From assembly GCF_028292945.1 (NCBI RefSeq), contig NZ_JAQGLJ010000037.1, positions 1-34,490 on the forward strand: a DNA stretch of 34,490 nt. The letters are read 5' to 3'. Made by a program: the position numbers and the translations under genes. The stretch comes from Sphingomonas bacterium (GTDB lineage Bacteria; Pseudomonadota; Alphaproteobacteria; Sphingomonadales; Sphingomonadaceae). Shown piece after piece: positions 17,375-24,688 of the stretch. Position 1 is the stretch's first letter. The number at the start of each line of letters is the position of its first letter. The notes below the pieces were generated by a model that made no database searches, was not told the origin of the DNA, and saw nothing but the letters and a program-made list of their open reading frames with translations.

Positions 17375-19548
17375 GGCACATCCTCGCTCCCGTGGCCATC
17401 GCCGCACTCGCCGCTCAGGCCGGGGCGCAGACCACGCTGAATGTCCGCGACGCCGACATCCGTGCGTTCATCGCCGACGCCGCGAAGGTGACGGGGCGGA
17501 CCTTCATCATCGACAGCCGCGTGACCGGCAAGGTGACGGTCGTCACTGACCGGCCGCTGAGCCGCGCCGAGTATTTCGAGATCTTCCTGTCGACGCTCAG
17601 GTCGAACAACCTGATCGCGGTGCCGACCTCGAACGGCGCATTGCGCGTGCAGCCGCTCGACAACGCGGCGCAGCAGCCGAGCCGGATCGGCAGCGCGGGC
17701 GCGAACCGCAACAGCTTCGTGACCGAGGTGGTGCGGCTGCGCACCGTCGACGCGCAATCGGCGCTCGACACGGTGCGGCCGCTGGTCAGCCAGCAGGGCT
17801 CCGTCACCGCCAATCGCACCGGCAACAGCCTGGTGGTGGTGGACTTCGCCGACAATGTGCGCCGCGTGCGCGAGGTGCTGCGCCGGCTCGACAGCGATGC
17901 GGCATCGACGCGCGTCATCGCGCTGCGCAACGCCAGCGCGCGTGAGGTCGCGGCGGCGCTGCAAGGGCTCACGGGCGCTGGCGCGCCTGGCGGCGGCGGC
18001 GGCGGGCCTGGCGCGTCGGTGTCGGTGGTCGCGGTCGAGGGATCGAACTCGATCGCGTTGCGCGGCGATGCGGCGTCCGTGGCGCGGCTGGCGCAGGTCG
18101 CCGCCGATCTCGACGCCCGCGCGCGCAACGGCACGGAGATCCGCGTCGTGTTCCTGGAGAACGCCGACGCCGAGCAATTGCTGCCGGTCCTCCAGCAGCT
18201 CGTCGGGCAGACGCCCGATCAGCCGAGCCAGACCTCGATCAGCCGTTCCAGCTTCGGCAGCACCGCGGGCGGGACAGGCACCAGCTCCGGCACCGGCCCG
18301 ATCGCGACGCCGACCCCCGCGCCCGGCGTCTCCAGTGGCGGAACCGGACAGGCGGCGATCACCACGCAGGGTGGTCGCACCGCGGCGGTCGTCACCCGCT
18401 TCACCGGCGCCAACGCGATCGTCATCGCCGCACCCGCCGACATCCAGCGCCAGCTGTCAGACGTCATCCGCCAGCTCGACAAGCGCCGCGCGCAGGTGCT
18501 GGTGGAGGCGATCGTCGCGGAGGTGTCCGACTCCACGGTCAACCGGCTGGGCGCGCAGTTCCTGCTCGGCAACACCAGCGGCGGCGCGTTCGCGGCGTCG
18601 ACCTTCTCCAACTCCGCGCCCAACATCCTTCAGATCGCCGGCGCGATCGGCGCGCGCGAGCTGGCGACGACCACCACCACTATCAACGGCACCACGACGA
18701 CGACGCAGACCAACAACGCGGTCAGCGACAGCCTGGCCCAGTCGGCGATCTCGTCGATCCTCGGCTCGTCGGGCGGGTTCGGCGGGTTCGGCGCGCAGCT
18801 CGGCTCGACCATCTTCGGCGCGATCATCAATGCGGTGAAGAGCGACAACACCTCCAATCTATTACAGGTCCCCAACCTCGTCACGCTGGACAACCAGGAG
18901 GCGCACAGCCTGGTCGGGCAGGAAATCCCGATCACCACCGGCCAGGCGCTCTCCACCAATTTCGACAACGCCTTTCGCACCACGCAGCGCCAGAATGTGG
19001 GCATCGGTCTGGACGTAAAGCCGCAGGTCAATTCCAGCGGCACGGTCAAGCTCAACCTGCATCTGACCGTCAGCTCGATCGCGGGGCCGGTATCGAACGA
19101 CAATTCGGACCTGATCCTCAACAAGCGCGAGATCGAGACCACGCTGACGCTGGACAACGGCGCGATCGGCGTGATCGGCGGACTGCTGAGTGACGAGGAA
19201 CGCCGAACGCTGGAGAAGATCCCGCTGCTCGGCGACATTCCGGTGGTCGGCAACCTGTTCCGGTCCAAGGCACGGTCGCGCAGCAAGACCAATCTGATGA
19301 TCTTCATCCGCCCGACCATCCTGCGCACCGCCGCCGACGGGCGCGAGCTCGCGGAGCGGCGGTACGGCTATCTGCGCCTCCAGGAAGGGCTGCAGAAGCC
19401 GGGCGAGGAGCCGACGATCGACCAACTGGTGCGCGACTACATGGGCGCGGTCGCCCCGCTGCCGCCGGCGCCGATGCCGGGCAGCATCGAGGACCCGCGG
19501 GTTGGGGTGCCGGTGCAGCGGAGCTCGACCGTGGTGGTGCCGCGGTGA
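17371..19548 (+). CDS. gspD: Type II secretion outer-membrane secretin
   Basis: GspD forms the outer-membrane exit channel. The 725-residue protein begins at a GTG overlapping the gspC stop (GTGA), with a Sec signal ending AAQAGA. The N0 domain (LNVRDADIRAFIADAAKVTGRTF) and N1-N3 repeats follow. A Gly/Ser/Thr/Pro-rich insertion lies at about residues 290-330. The secretin core has VPNLVTLDNQEA and the final signature LSDEERRTLEKIPLLGDIPVVGNLF. The C-terminal extension after IRPTIL is Pro-rich and could be the pilotin-binding tail, but no pilotin gene is visible here. Confidence 0.96.
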   Translation: MRHILAPVAIAALAAQAGAQTTLNVRDADIRAFIADAAKVTGRTFIIDSRVTGKVTVVTDRPLSRAEYFEIFLSTLRSNNLIAVPTSNGALRVQPLDNAAQQPSRIGSAGANRNSFVTEVVRLRTVDAQSALDTVRPLVSQQGSVTANRTGNSLVVVDFADNVRRVREVLRRLDSDAASTRVIALRNASAREVAAALQGLTGAGAPGGGGGGPGASVSVVAVEGSNSIALRGDAASVARLAQVAADLDARARNGTEIRVVFLENADAEQLLPVLQQLVGQTPDQPSQTSISRSSFGSTAGGTGTSSGTGPIATPTPAPGVSSGGTGQAAITTQGGRTAAVVTRFTGANAIVIAAPADIQRQLSDVIRQLDKRRAQVLVEAIVAEVSDSTVNRLGAQFLLGNTSGGAFAASTFSNSAPNILQIAGAIGARELATTTTTINGTTTTTQTNNAVSDSLAQSAISSILGSSGGFGGFGAQLGSTIFGAIINAVKSDNTSNLLQVPNLVTLDNQEAHSLVGQEIPITTGQALSTNFDNAFRTTQRQNVGIGLDVKPQVNSSGTVKLNLHLTVSSIAGPVSNDNSDLILNKREIETTLTLDNGAIGVIGGLLSDEERRTLEKIPLLGDIPVVGNLFRSKARSRSKTNLMIFIRPTILRTAADGRELAERRYGYLRLQEGLQKPGEEPTIDQLVRDYMGAVAPLPPAPMPGSIEDPRVGVPVQRSSTVVVPR

Positions 19549-19565
19549 GGTTCCGCCTTCATCAA

Positions 19566-19589
19566 CCCTCTGCCGCAAGCGGGAGAGGG
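19566..19589. repeat. Palindromic repeat between gspD and gspE
   Basis: CCCTCT and AGAGGG arms flank an inner CCG-CAAG-CGG hairpin, giving nine pairs with one mismatch. The right arm (GGGAGAGGGG) is the only Shine-Dalgarno-like sequence ahead of gspE, 11-20 bases from its GTG, so the repeat probably provides the gspE ribosome-binding site and may hide it in the stem. Confidence 0.65.
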
Positions 19590-19603
19590 GAGCGGCATCT
19601 GAC

Positions 19604-21148
19604 GTGACCCCCGAAACCCTCGTCATCGACAACCCGCCGCGCGGGCCCGACCTGCCCGCCGTCACGCTCCCCTATCTGTTCGCGCGCAAGTTCGGCGTCT
19701 GCATCGCACATACCGATGCCGACGGGCACCTTACCGTGGCGCTGCGGGAAGGCGCGGACCCCAAGGCGCTGATCGAGGTCCGGCGCGTGATGGGCCGGCC
19801 GTTCGATATCGAGGTGGTGGCGCCACCCGCCTTCGACCGGCTGTTGTCGGACGGCTACGCGATGGACGGACAAGCGACCGCGATGGCAGCGGTCGGCATG
19901 GGCGACGAACTCGACTCGCTCGCCGAGGGCATCCCGACGGCGGAAGACCTGCTCGACACCGCCGACGACGCCCCCGCCATCCGCCTCATCAACGGCATCA
20001 TCGCCGATGCGGCCCGCAACGGCGTGTCCGACATCCATATCGAGCCGTACGAGACCGGGCTCGTCGTCCGCATGCGCATCGACGGCGTGCTGCGCGAGAC
20101 ACTGCGCATGCCGCCGCATGTCGCCCCCGTGGTGGTCAGCCGCATCAAGGTGATGGCACGGCTCGACATCGCCGAGCGCCGTGTGCCGCAGGACGGGCGG
20201 ATGGGGCTGACGCTGGGCGGCAAGCTGCTCGACGTGCGCGTTTCCACACTGCCGAGCCGCGCGGGCGAGCGCGTCGTGCTGCGCATCCTCGACAAGGACA
20301 ATGCCGGCATCGATCTCGACGCGATCGGCATGGACGCAGGCATGAACGCGTTGCTGCGGACCGCAATCGCGGAGCCCAACGGCATCGTGCTCGTCACCGG
20401 ACCGACGGGATCGGGCAAGACGACGACGCTGTATTCGGCGCTGCGGCTGCTCAACGATGGCACGCGCAACATCCTGACGGTCGAGGACCCGGTCGAATAT
20501 GCCATGGACGGGGTGGGGCAGACACAGGTCAATCCCAAGGTCGGCCTCACCTTCGCCGCCGGTCTGCGCGCGATCCTGCGGCAGGACCCCGATACGGTGA
20601 TGGTGGGCGAAATCCGCGACCGCGAGACCGCCGAGATCGCGGTGCAGGCCTCGCTGACCGGCCACCTCGTGCTCTCCACCGTCCACACCAACGATGCCGC
20701 GGGCGCGATCACCCGGATGCGCGACATGCGCGTCGAGCCTTTCCTGCTCGCGTCGACGCTGCGTGCAGTGATCGCGCAGCGGCTGGTACGCCGCCTGTGC
20801 CCGACATGCCGCCGGCCGGTGCGCGCCGGCGACACGCCCGCGCCCCTGCTCGGCATTGCTCCGCAAGCGCAGGTGTGGGAGCCGGTCGGCTGCGATCAGT
20901 GCAACCAGACCGGCTACAAGGGCCGCATCGGCGTGTTCGAGGCGATCCGCGTCGACGAGACGATCCGCCGCCTCATCAACGAAGGCGGCGACGAAGGCGC
21001 GATCGCCGCGCACGCGTTCGCGCGTGGCGACACGCTGGCCGATGCGGCGCGGCGGTTGGTGGAGACGGGCGCGACGACTCCGGAAGAGGCGGTTCGCGTG
21101 AGTCGCCGCGATGTGGTCGAAGAGCCGCGCGAGGTGGCGAGTGCCTGA
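19604..21148 (+). CDS. gspE: Type II secretion ATPase
   Basis: GspE is the cytoplasmic hexameric ATPase that drives pseudopilus assembly. From a GTG at 19604 it has 514 residues. Walker A is GPTGSGKTT at about 266-274. The Asp-box region (ILTVEDPVEY), Walker B region (DTVMVGEIRD, 331-340) and His box (LSTVHTNDA) follow. A tetracysteine zinc site is formed by CPTC at 399-402 and CDQC at 430-433. The N1/N2 domains cover the first 240 residues. The frame continues upstream to 19502 but that part overlaps gspD and is read from the repeat, so the GTG is preferred. A large repeat separates it from gspF. Confidence 0.96.
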   Translation: MTPETLVIDNPPRGPDLPAVTLPYLFARKFGVCIAHTDADGHLTVALREGADPKALIEVRRVMGRPFDIEVVAPPAFDRLLSDGYAMDGQATAMAAVGMGDELDSLAEGIPTAEDLLDTADDAPAIRLINGIIADAARNGVSDIHIEPYETGLVVRMRIDGVLRETLRMPPHVAPVVVSRIKVMARLDIAERRVPQDGRMGLTLGGKLLDVRVSTLPSRAGERVVLRILDKDNAGIDLDAIGMDAGMNALLRTAIAEPNGIVLVTGPTGSGKTTTLYSALRLLNDGTRNILTVEDPVEYAMDGVGQTQVNPKVGLTFAAGLRAILRQDPDTVMVGEIRDRETAEIAVQASLTGHLVLSTVHTNDAAGAITRMRDMRVEPFLLASTLRAVIAQRLVRRLCPTCRRPVRAGDTPAPLLGIAPQAQVWEPVGCDQCNQTGYKGRIGVFEAIRVDETIRRLINEGGDEGAIAAHAFARGDTLADAARRLVETGATTPEEAVRVSRRDVVEEPREVASA

Positions 21149-21151
21149 AAT

Positions 21152-21282
21152 CCTCCCCCGGACGGGGAGGGGGACCACCAGCGAAGCTGGTGGTGGAGGG
21201 GGCGGACCCCGAGCGCACAGGCCGTCGAGAGCCCCCTCCCTCAGCCGCTGGCGCGGCTGCCACCTTCCCGTGAACGGGGAGG
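21152..21282. repeat. Dispersed palindromic repeat carrying the gspF ribosome-binding site
   Basis: The element has three hairpins: 21152-21170 (CCTCCCC/GGGGAGG), 21175-21193 (CCACCAGC-GAA-GCTGGTGG) and 21263-21282 (CCTTCCC-GTGAAC-GGGGAGG). The outer hairpins are similar to each other, giving the whole an inverted-repeat plan. The last arm, GGGGAGG at 21276-21282, is six bases from the gspF ATG and serves as its Shine-Dalgarno sequence. It fills the 140-base gap between gspE and gspF. Confidence 0.75.
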
Positions 21283-21288
21283 ATCGAG

Positions 21289-22512
21289 ATGCCTGACTTC
21301 GACTACCTCGCCATCGACACGCGCGGCGCGGAGAAGCGCGGCCATGTCGCTGCGGATACGCTCGATGCGGCGCGCGCGCGGCTCGACCGGCAGCGGCTGT
21401 ACGTCGTGCGGCTGGAACCGGGCGCGCCGCCGCAGGTCACGACGCGGCCGCTGTTCGGACTCAAGCTCGGCACACCGCGCATGCGGACCAAGCAGCTGAC
21501 GCTGTTCACGCGCCAGCTGGCAACGCTCAACCGCGTCTCGCCGCTGGAGGAGTCGCTTCGCACGATCACTCGCCAGACCGAGCAGGAGAGCGTCCGCGCG
21601 ATCGTCGCCACCGTGCATGCCGGCGTGGTGGAGGGACGCCGCCTCGCCGATGCGATGGCGCGCGAGCCGAAGAGCTTTCCGCCGCTGTACCGCGCGATGG
21701 TTTCGGCGGGCGAAAGCTCCGGCTCGCTGCCGACGATCCTCGACCGGCTCGCGGAGTTGCTGGAGCGGCAGGCCGAAATACGCGGCAAGCTGATCACCGC
21801 GCTCGCCTATCCGACCATTCTCGCGGTCGTCGCGCTGGGCGTGGTGATGGCGCTGATGATCTTCGTGGTGCCGCAGGTGGTGGAGCAGTTCGACACGGTC
21901 GGCCAGGCGCTTCCGTTCCTGACGCGCGCGGTGATCTGGCTGTCCGATCTGCTGGCGGGCTGGTGGTGGGCGATGCTGCTGGTGCTGGCGCTGATCGGGG
22001 TCGCGATCTGGCAGGCATTGCGCAACCCCGCGCTCCGGCTGCGGTTCGACACGCGACTGCTGAAGCTGCCGCTGCTCGGCCGGCTGCTGCGCGACCTGCA
22101 CGCGGCGCGAATGAGCCGGACGCTGTCGACGATGGTCGCAAGCCGTCTGCCGCTGCTGGAAGGGCTGACGCTTACCGCCGGCACGATCCACAACCGCCGC
22201 CTGCGCGCGGCGTCCGATGAGATCGCCGACTCGATCCGACAGGGTGGCAGCCTGTCCGCCGCGATGCGCCGCACCGGTGTGTTCCCGCCGCTGCTGACCT
22301 ATCTCGCCGCGTCCGGCGAGGCGGCGGGGCGGCTGGACGAGATGCTGGAGCGCGCCGCCGATTACCTGGAACGCGAGTTCGACCGGTTCACCGCCACCGC
22401 GCTGTCGCTGCTGGAGCCGGCGATCATCGTCATCATGGGCGGTGTCGTGGCGACGATCGTGCTATCGATCCTGCTGCCGATCCTGCAGCTCAATACGCTG
22501 GCGGGCCAGTAG
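21289..22512 (+). CDS. gspF: Type II secretion inner-membrane platform protein
   Basis: GspF is the polytopic platform protein that contacts GspE and GspL. The 407-residue length is normal. Two cytoplasmic GspF domains (about 70-195 and 270-395) are separated by membrane segments around 170-192, 215-240 and 378-400. Conserved phrases include LTLFTRQLATLNRVSPLEESL, VSAGESSGSLPTILDRLAELLE and TYLAASGEAAGRLDEMLERAA. The ATG at 21289 has a strong GGGGAGG site six bases away, contributed by the preceding repeat. gspG follows 15 bases downstream. Confidence 0.96.
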   Translation: MPDFDYLAIDTRGAEKRGHVAADTLDAARARLDRQRLYVVRLEPGAPPQVTTRPLFGLKLGTPRMRTKQLTLFTRQLATLNRVSPLEESLRTITRQTEQESVRAIVATVHAGVVEGRRLADAMAREPKSFPPLYRAMVSAGESSGSLPTILDRLAELLERQAEIRGKLITALAYPTILAVVALGVVMALMIFVVPQVVEQFDTVGQALPFLTRAVIWLSDLLAGWWWAMLLVLALIGVAIWQALRNPALRLRFDTRLLKLPLLGRLLRDLHAARMSRTLSTMVASRLPLLEGLTLTAGTIHNRRLRAASDEIADSIRQGGSLSAAMRRTGVFPPLLTYLAASGEAAGRLDEMLERAADYLEREFDRFTATALSLLEPAIIVIMGGVVATIVLSILLPILQLNTLAGQ

Positions 22513-22517
22513 AAGTT

Positions 22518-22523
22518 GAGGAG
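22518..22523 (+). promoter_or_regulatory. Ribosome-binding site of gspG
   Basis: GAGGAG lies four bases before the ATG at 22528. It favours that start over the internal ATG at 22621, which has no Shine-Dalgarno sequence, and so decides how long the GspG leader is. Confidence 0.75.
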
Positions 22524-22527
22524 TGCC

Positions 22528-23058
22528 ATGCATCGACCCGAACCCCCCGTCACCCTGAACTCGTTTCAGGGTCGATGCGAGACAGTCGCGGCCGAGTGCG
22601 ACGACAGCCGCCCCGCATGGATGCTGAAACGAGTTCAGCATGACGAAGGAGAAAAGGGTTTCACTCTAGTCGAGCTGATGGTCGTCATCGTCATCATCGG
22701 GCTGCTGGCGACGATCGTCGTCGTCAACGTGCTACCCTCGGGCGATGCGGCCAGGGTCACGCGCACCAAGGCGGACATCGCGACGATCGAAGGCGCGCTC
22801 GATCTGTACCGGTTGCAGCAGGGCAGTTTCCCGACGACGGCGCAAGGTCTCGCCGCGCTGCGCACCGCGCCGGCCGGCGTCGACGCGGCGCGCTATCAGT
22901 CCGGCGGCTACATCAAGCGGCTGGAGGACGACCCCTGGGGCAAGCCGTACCTCTATGCCTCCCCCGGCCAGCATGGCGAAGCGGATGTCTGGTCTTACGG
23001 CCGCGACGGCAAGGAAGGCGGCGAGGGGATCGATGCGGATATCGGCTCCTGGATGTAA
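22528..23058 (+). CDS. gspG: Type II secretion major pseudopilin
   Basis: GspG is the main subunit of the pseudopilus. The prepilin motif G-FTLVELMVVIVIIGLLATIVV is intact (cleavage after Gly, Glu at +5), followed by the GspG core with TKADIATIEGALDLYRLQQGSFPTTAQGLAAL and the DPWGKPY...DVWSYGRDGKEGG calcium-site loop. With the ATG at 22528, which has the GAGGAG site, the leader is 44 residues; most relatives have about 6-20. The extra residues are encoded by a dispersed repeat (22548-22645). An alternative ATG at 22621, inside the repeat, gives a normal 13-residue leader (MLKRVQHDEGEKG) but lacks a ribosome-binding site. gspH starts inside the end of this gene. Confidence 0.93.
   Translation: MHRPEPPVTLNSFQGRCETVAAECDDSRPAWMLKRVQHDEGEKGFTLVELMVVIVIIGLLATIVVVNVLPSGDAARVTRTKADIATIEGALDLYRLQQGSFPTTAQGLAALRTAPAGVDAARYQSGGYIKRLEDDPWGKPYLYASPGQHGEADVWSYGRDGKEGGEGIDADIGSWM
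22548..22645. repeat. Dispersed CGTCA...TGACG inverted-repeat element inside gspG
   Basis: The 98-base element starts CGTCA and ends TGACG. The left arm forms CCCTGAA-CTCGT-TTCAGGG (22553-22571) and the right arm ATGCTGAA-ACGAG-TTCAGCAT (22621-22641). The 15-mers CTGAACTCGTTTCAG (22555-22569) and CTGAAACGAGTTCAG (22624-22638) are exact reverse complements. The same layout recurs at 30126-30231. It is open in the gspG frame throughout. Confidence 0.85.
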
Positions 23059-23512
23059 GCGTCCGGCAGCAGAGCGAGGTTTTACCCTTGTCGAGCTGAT
23101 GGTGACGATCACGGTGATCGCGCTGATGGCGGGTGCGACGCTGTGGGCGCTGCCGCCGCCGGGCGGGAGGGTCGCGGACGAGGCGCTGCGTTTCGCGGCG
23201 CGCGTGCGGGCGGCGCGCGATCAGGCGGTGGTCGAGGCTCGACCGGTTAGTTTGTGGGTGACGCCAGGCGGTTATGGCTTCGACCGGCGTGTCGGCGGGC
23301 GCTGGCTGCCGGTGGCGGAGAAGCCGCTGCGCGTAGAGAAGTGGGCCGACGGCACGCGTGCGGAGCCGGGCGACGCGACCGGCCGGATGCGGGTGACATT
23401 CGACCCGACCGGCTTGCCGGATCGCGGTGCCGACATCCGCCTGAACCGGGATGACCGCGCGATGCTGGTGCGGGTCGGCGCCGACGGGAGCATCCGCGCC
23501 GATGCGCAATGA
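23033..23512 (+). CDS. gspH: Type II secretion minor pseudopilin H
   Basis: GspH is a minor pseudopilin of the pseudopilus tip. The ATG at 23033 has GAGGGG four bases upstream and overlaps the gspG end by 26 bases. It gives a 16-residue basic leader (MRISAPGCKRPAAERG) before FTLVELMVTITVIALMAGATLWALP, with Glu at +5. The 159-residue product has the GspH-type body (ALRFAARVRAARDQAVVEARPVSLWV...GYGFDRRVGGRW). The gene is followed by gspI with an 11-base overlap. Confidence 0.93.
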   Translation: MRISAPGCKRPAAERGFTLVELMVTITVIALMAGATLWALPPPGGRVADEALRFAARVRAARDQAVVEARPVSLWVTPGGYGFDRRVGGRWLPVAEKPLRVEKWADGTRAEPGDATGRMRVTFDPTGLPDRGADIRLNRDDRAMLVRVGADGSIRADAQ

Positions 23513-23912
23513 CGCTCCTGTGTCTTCTCGCGCGACAAGCGCGCGCGAGGGGGGGTTCACCCTCCTCGAAATCCTCGTCGCGCTGGCGGTGTTCAGCCTC
23601 GCTGCACTGGCGCTGATCCGGCTGCAATCGGCGAGCGTGCGCGGCGTCACGGTGCTGGACCGCACGCTGGTCGCCAACATGGTCGCACGCAACGTCGCGC
23701 TGCTGGCGGTCACCGACGCGCAGGTGCCGACGCTGGGGCGCAGTGGGGGTGGGGAGAGCAATGGCGGGCAGGCCTGGCGCTGGACGCGCACGATAACGCC
23801 GACCGGGGACGCGCGCATCGTGCGCATCGACGTCGCGGTGCAGGCGGCGACGAGCGGACAGGTCATCGGCCGCGCGACGATGGTGCGGCCGCCTTCGGCG
23901 GAGGGGTTGTGA
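23502..23912 (+). CDS. gspI: Type II secretion minor pseudopilin I
   Basis: GspI is a core tip pseudopilin that forms a complex with GspJ and GspK. From the ATG at 23502 the 136-residue protein has an 18-residue leader ending in REGG. FTLLEILVALAVFSLAALALIRLQS then carries Glu at +5, and a short periplasmic domain follows (NMVARNVALLAV, WRWTRTITPTGDARIVRIDV). It overlaps gspH upstream, and gspJ begins at a GTG within its stop codon region (GTGA). Confidence 0.93.
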   Translation: MRNDAPVSSRATSAREGGFTLLEILVALAVFSLAALALIRLQSASVRGVTVLDRTLVANMVARNVALLAVTDAQVPTLGRSGGGESNGGQAWRWTRTITPTGDARIVRIDVAVQAATSGQVIGRATMVRPPSAEGL

Positions 23913-24688
23913 TCGTCTCTTGCTTTCCCTCCCCCGCGAACGCCGGGGCCCAGCGCAAACCAAAATGCGGTGCGGGAGCGCCGGTCGGCGCGCCGCGCCG
24001 ACGCTGGGCCCCGGCTTCCGTCGGGGAAGGACAGCAAGCGGAAGGGCAGCAAGCAGAAGGCCGGGCGTGCCAGGGCTTCACCCTCGTCGAAGTCATGGTC
24101 GCGCTGCTGATCTTCTCGATCATCGCCACCGCCGGCGTCGCGCTGCTGTCGTTCTCCGTCCGCGCGCAGGCGGCGTCGGGGGCCAGGCTGGACGATCTGG
24201 CGGCGTTGCAGCGCACGCTCTCGATCCTGTCGGCCGATCTGGCGCAGGCGACCGCGCGGCCGGTACGCGACGAGGCCGGGACCGTGCTGCCCGCCTTTGT
24301 CGGCGAGAACGGCGGCGGCCAGCCCCAGAATCCGGCGATGCTGCGGCTGGTGCGCGGCGGCTGGACCAATCTGGACGCGCAGCCGCGGGCGGGCGCACAG
24401 AAGGTCGCGTATCAGCTGGCCGATGGCGACCTGCAGAGGATCGCCTATCCGCGCCTCGACGGCGCCGTGCCGCTGCCGGCCGCGCCGCTGCTGACGCGGG
24501 TCGAGGGGGTCGCGATCCGCTATCGCTATCGCGGCGCGTGGAGCGATCGTTGGGACGGCTCCGGCGGCATCGCGCTGCCACAGGCGCTGGAGTTGCGCCT
24601 GACGCGCGCGGGCGTGGAATACCGCCAGCTGTTCCTGGTCGGCACCGGCTATGTGCGTGTTCCGGAGGTCGCCATTGCGCCCGGCTGA
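23909..24688 (+). CDS. gspJ: Type II secretion minor pseudopilin J with an expanded leader
   Basis: GspJ is a tip pseudopilin. The start is a GTG at 23909 overlapping the gspI stop, with GGAGGGG just upstream. The prepilin motif CQG-FTLVEVMVALLIFSIIATAGVALL begins at residue 57, so the leader is 56 residues, several times the usual length. Residues of about 8-42 come from a dispersed palindromic repeat and are followed by a tandem EGQQA-EGQQA duplication (15-base units at 24026-24055). No in-frame ATG, GTG or TTG was seen between the repeat and the cleavage site, so the long leader appears obligatory. The rest of the 259-residue protein is a normal GspJ (SILSADLAQA..RPVRDE, YRYRGAWSDRW). Confidence 0.9.
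   Translation: MIVSCFPSPANAGAQRKPKCGAGAPVGAPRRRWAPASVGEGQQAEGQQAEGRACQGFTLVEVMVALLIFSIIATAGVALLSFSVRAQAASGARLDDLAALQRTLSILSADLAQATARPVRDEAGTVLPAFVGENGGGQPQNPAMLRLVRGGWTNLDAQPRAGAQKVAYQLADGDLQRIAYPRLDGAVPLPAAPLLTRVEGVAIRYRYRGAWSDRWDGSGGIALPQALELRLTRAGVEYRQLFLVGTGYVRVPEVAIAPG
23931..24030. repeat. Dispersed CCCCGGC-type inverted repeat inside gspJ
   Basis: Inverted arms share the exact 14-mer GCCGGGGCCCAGCG at 23942-23955 and its complement CGCTGGGCCCCGGC at 24002-24015. The flanking parts are similar to those of the element at 7682-7849. It is open in the gspJ frame for its whole length. Confidence 0.8.

Noticed and set aside
19562..21178. 538-residue minus-strand frame opposite gspE
   Set aside because: His/Arg/Ala-rich antisense shadow of gspE, which has all ATPase motifs.
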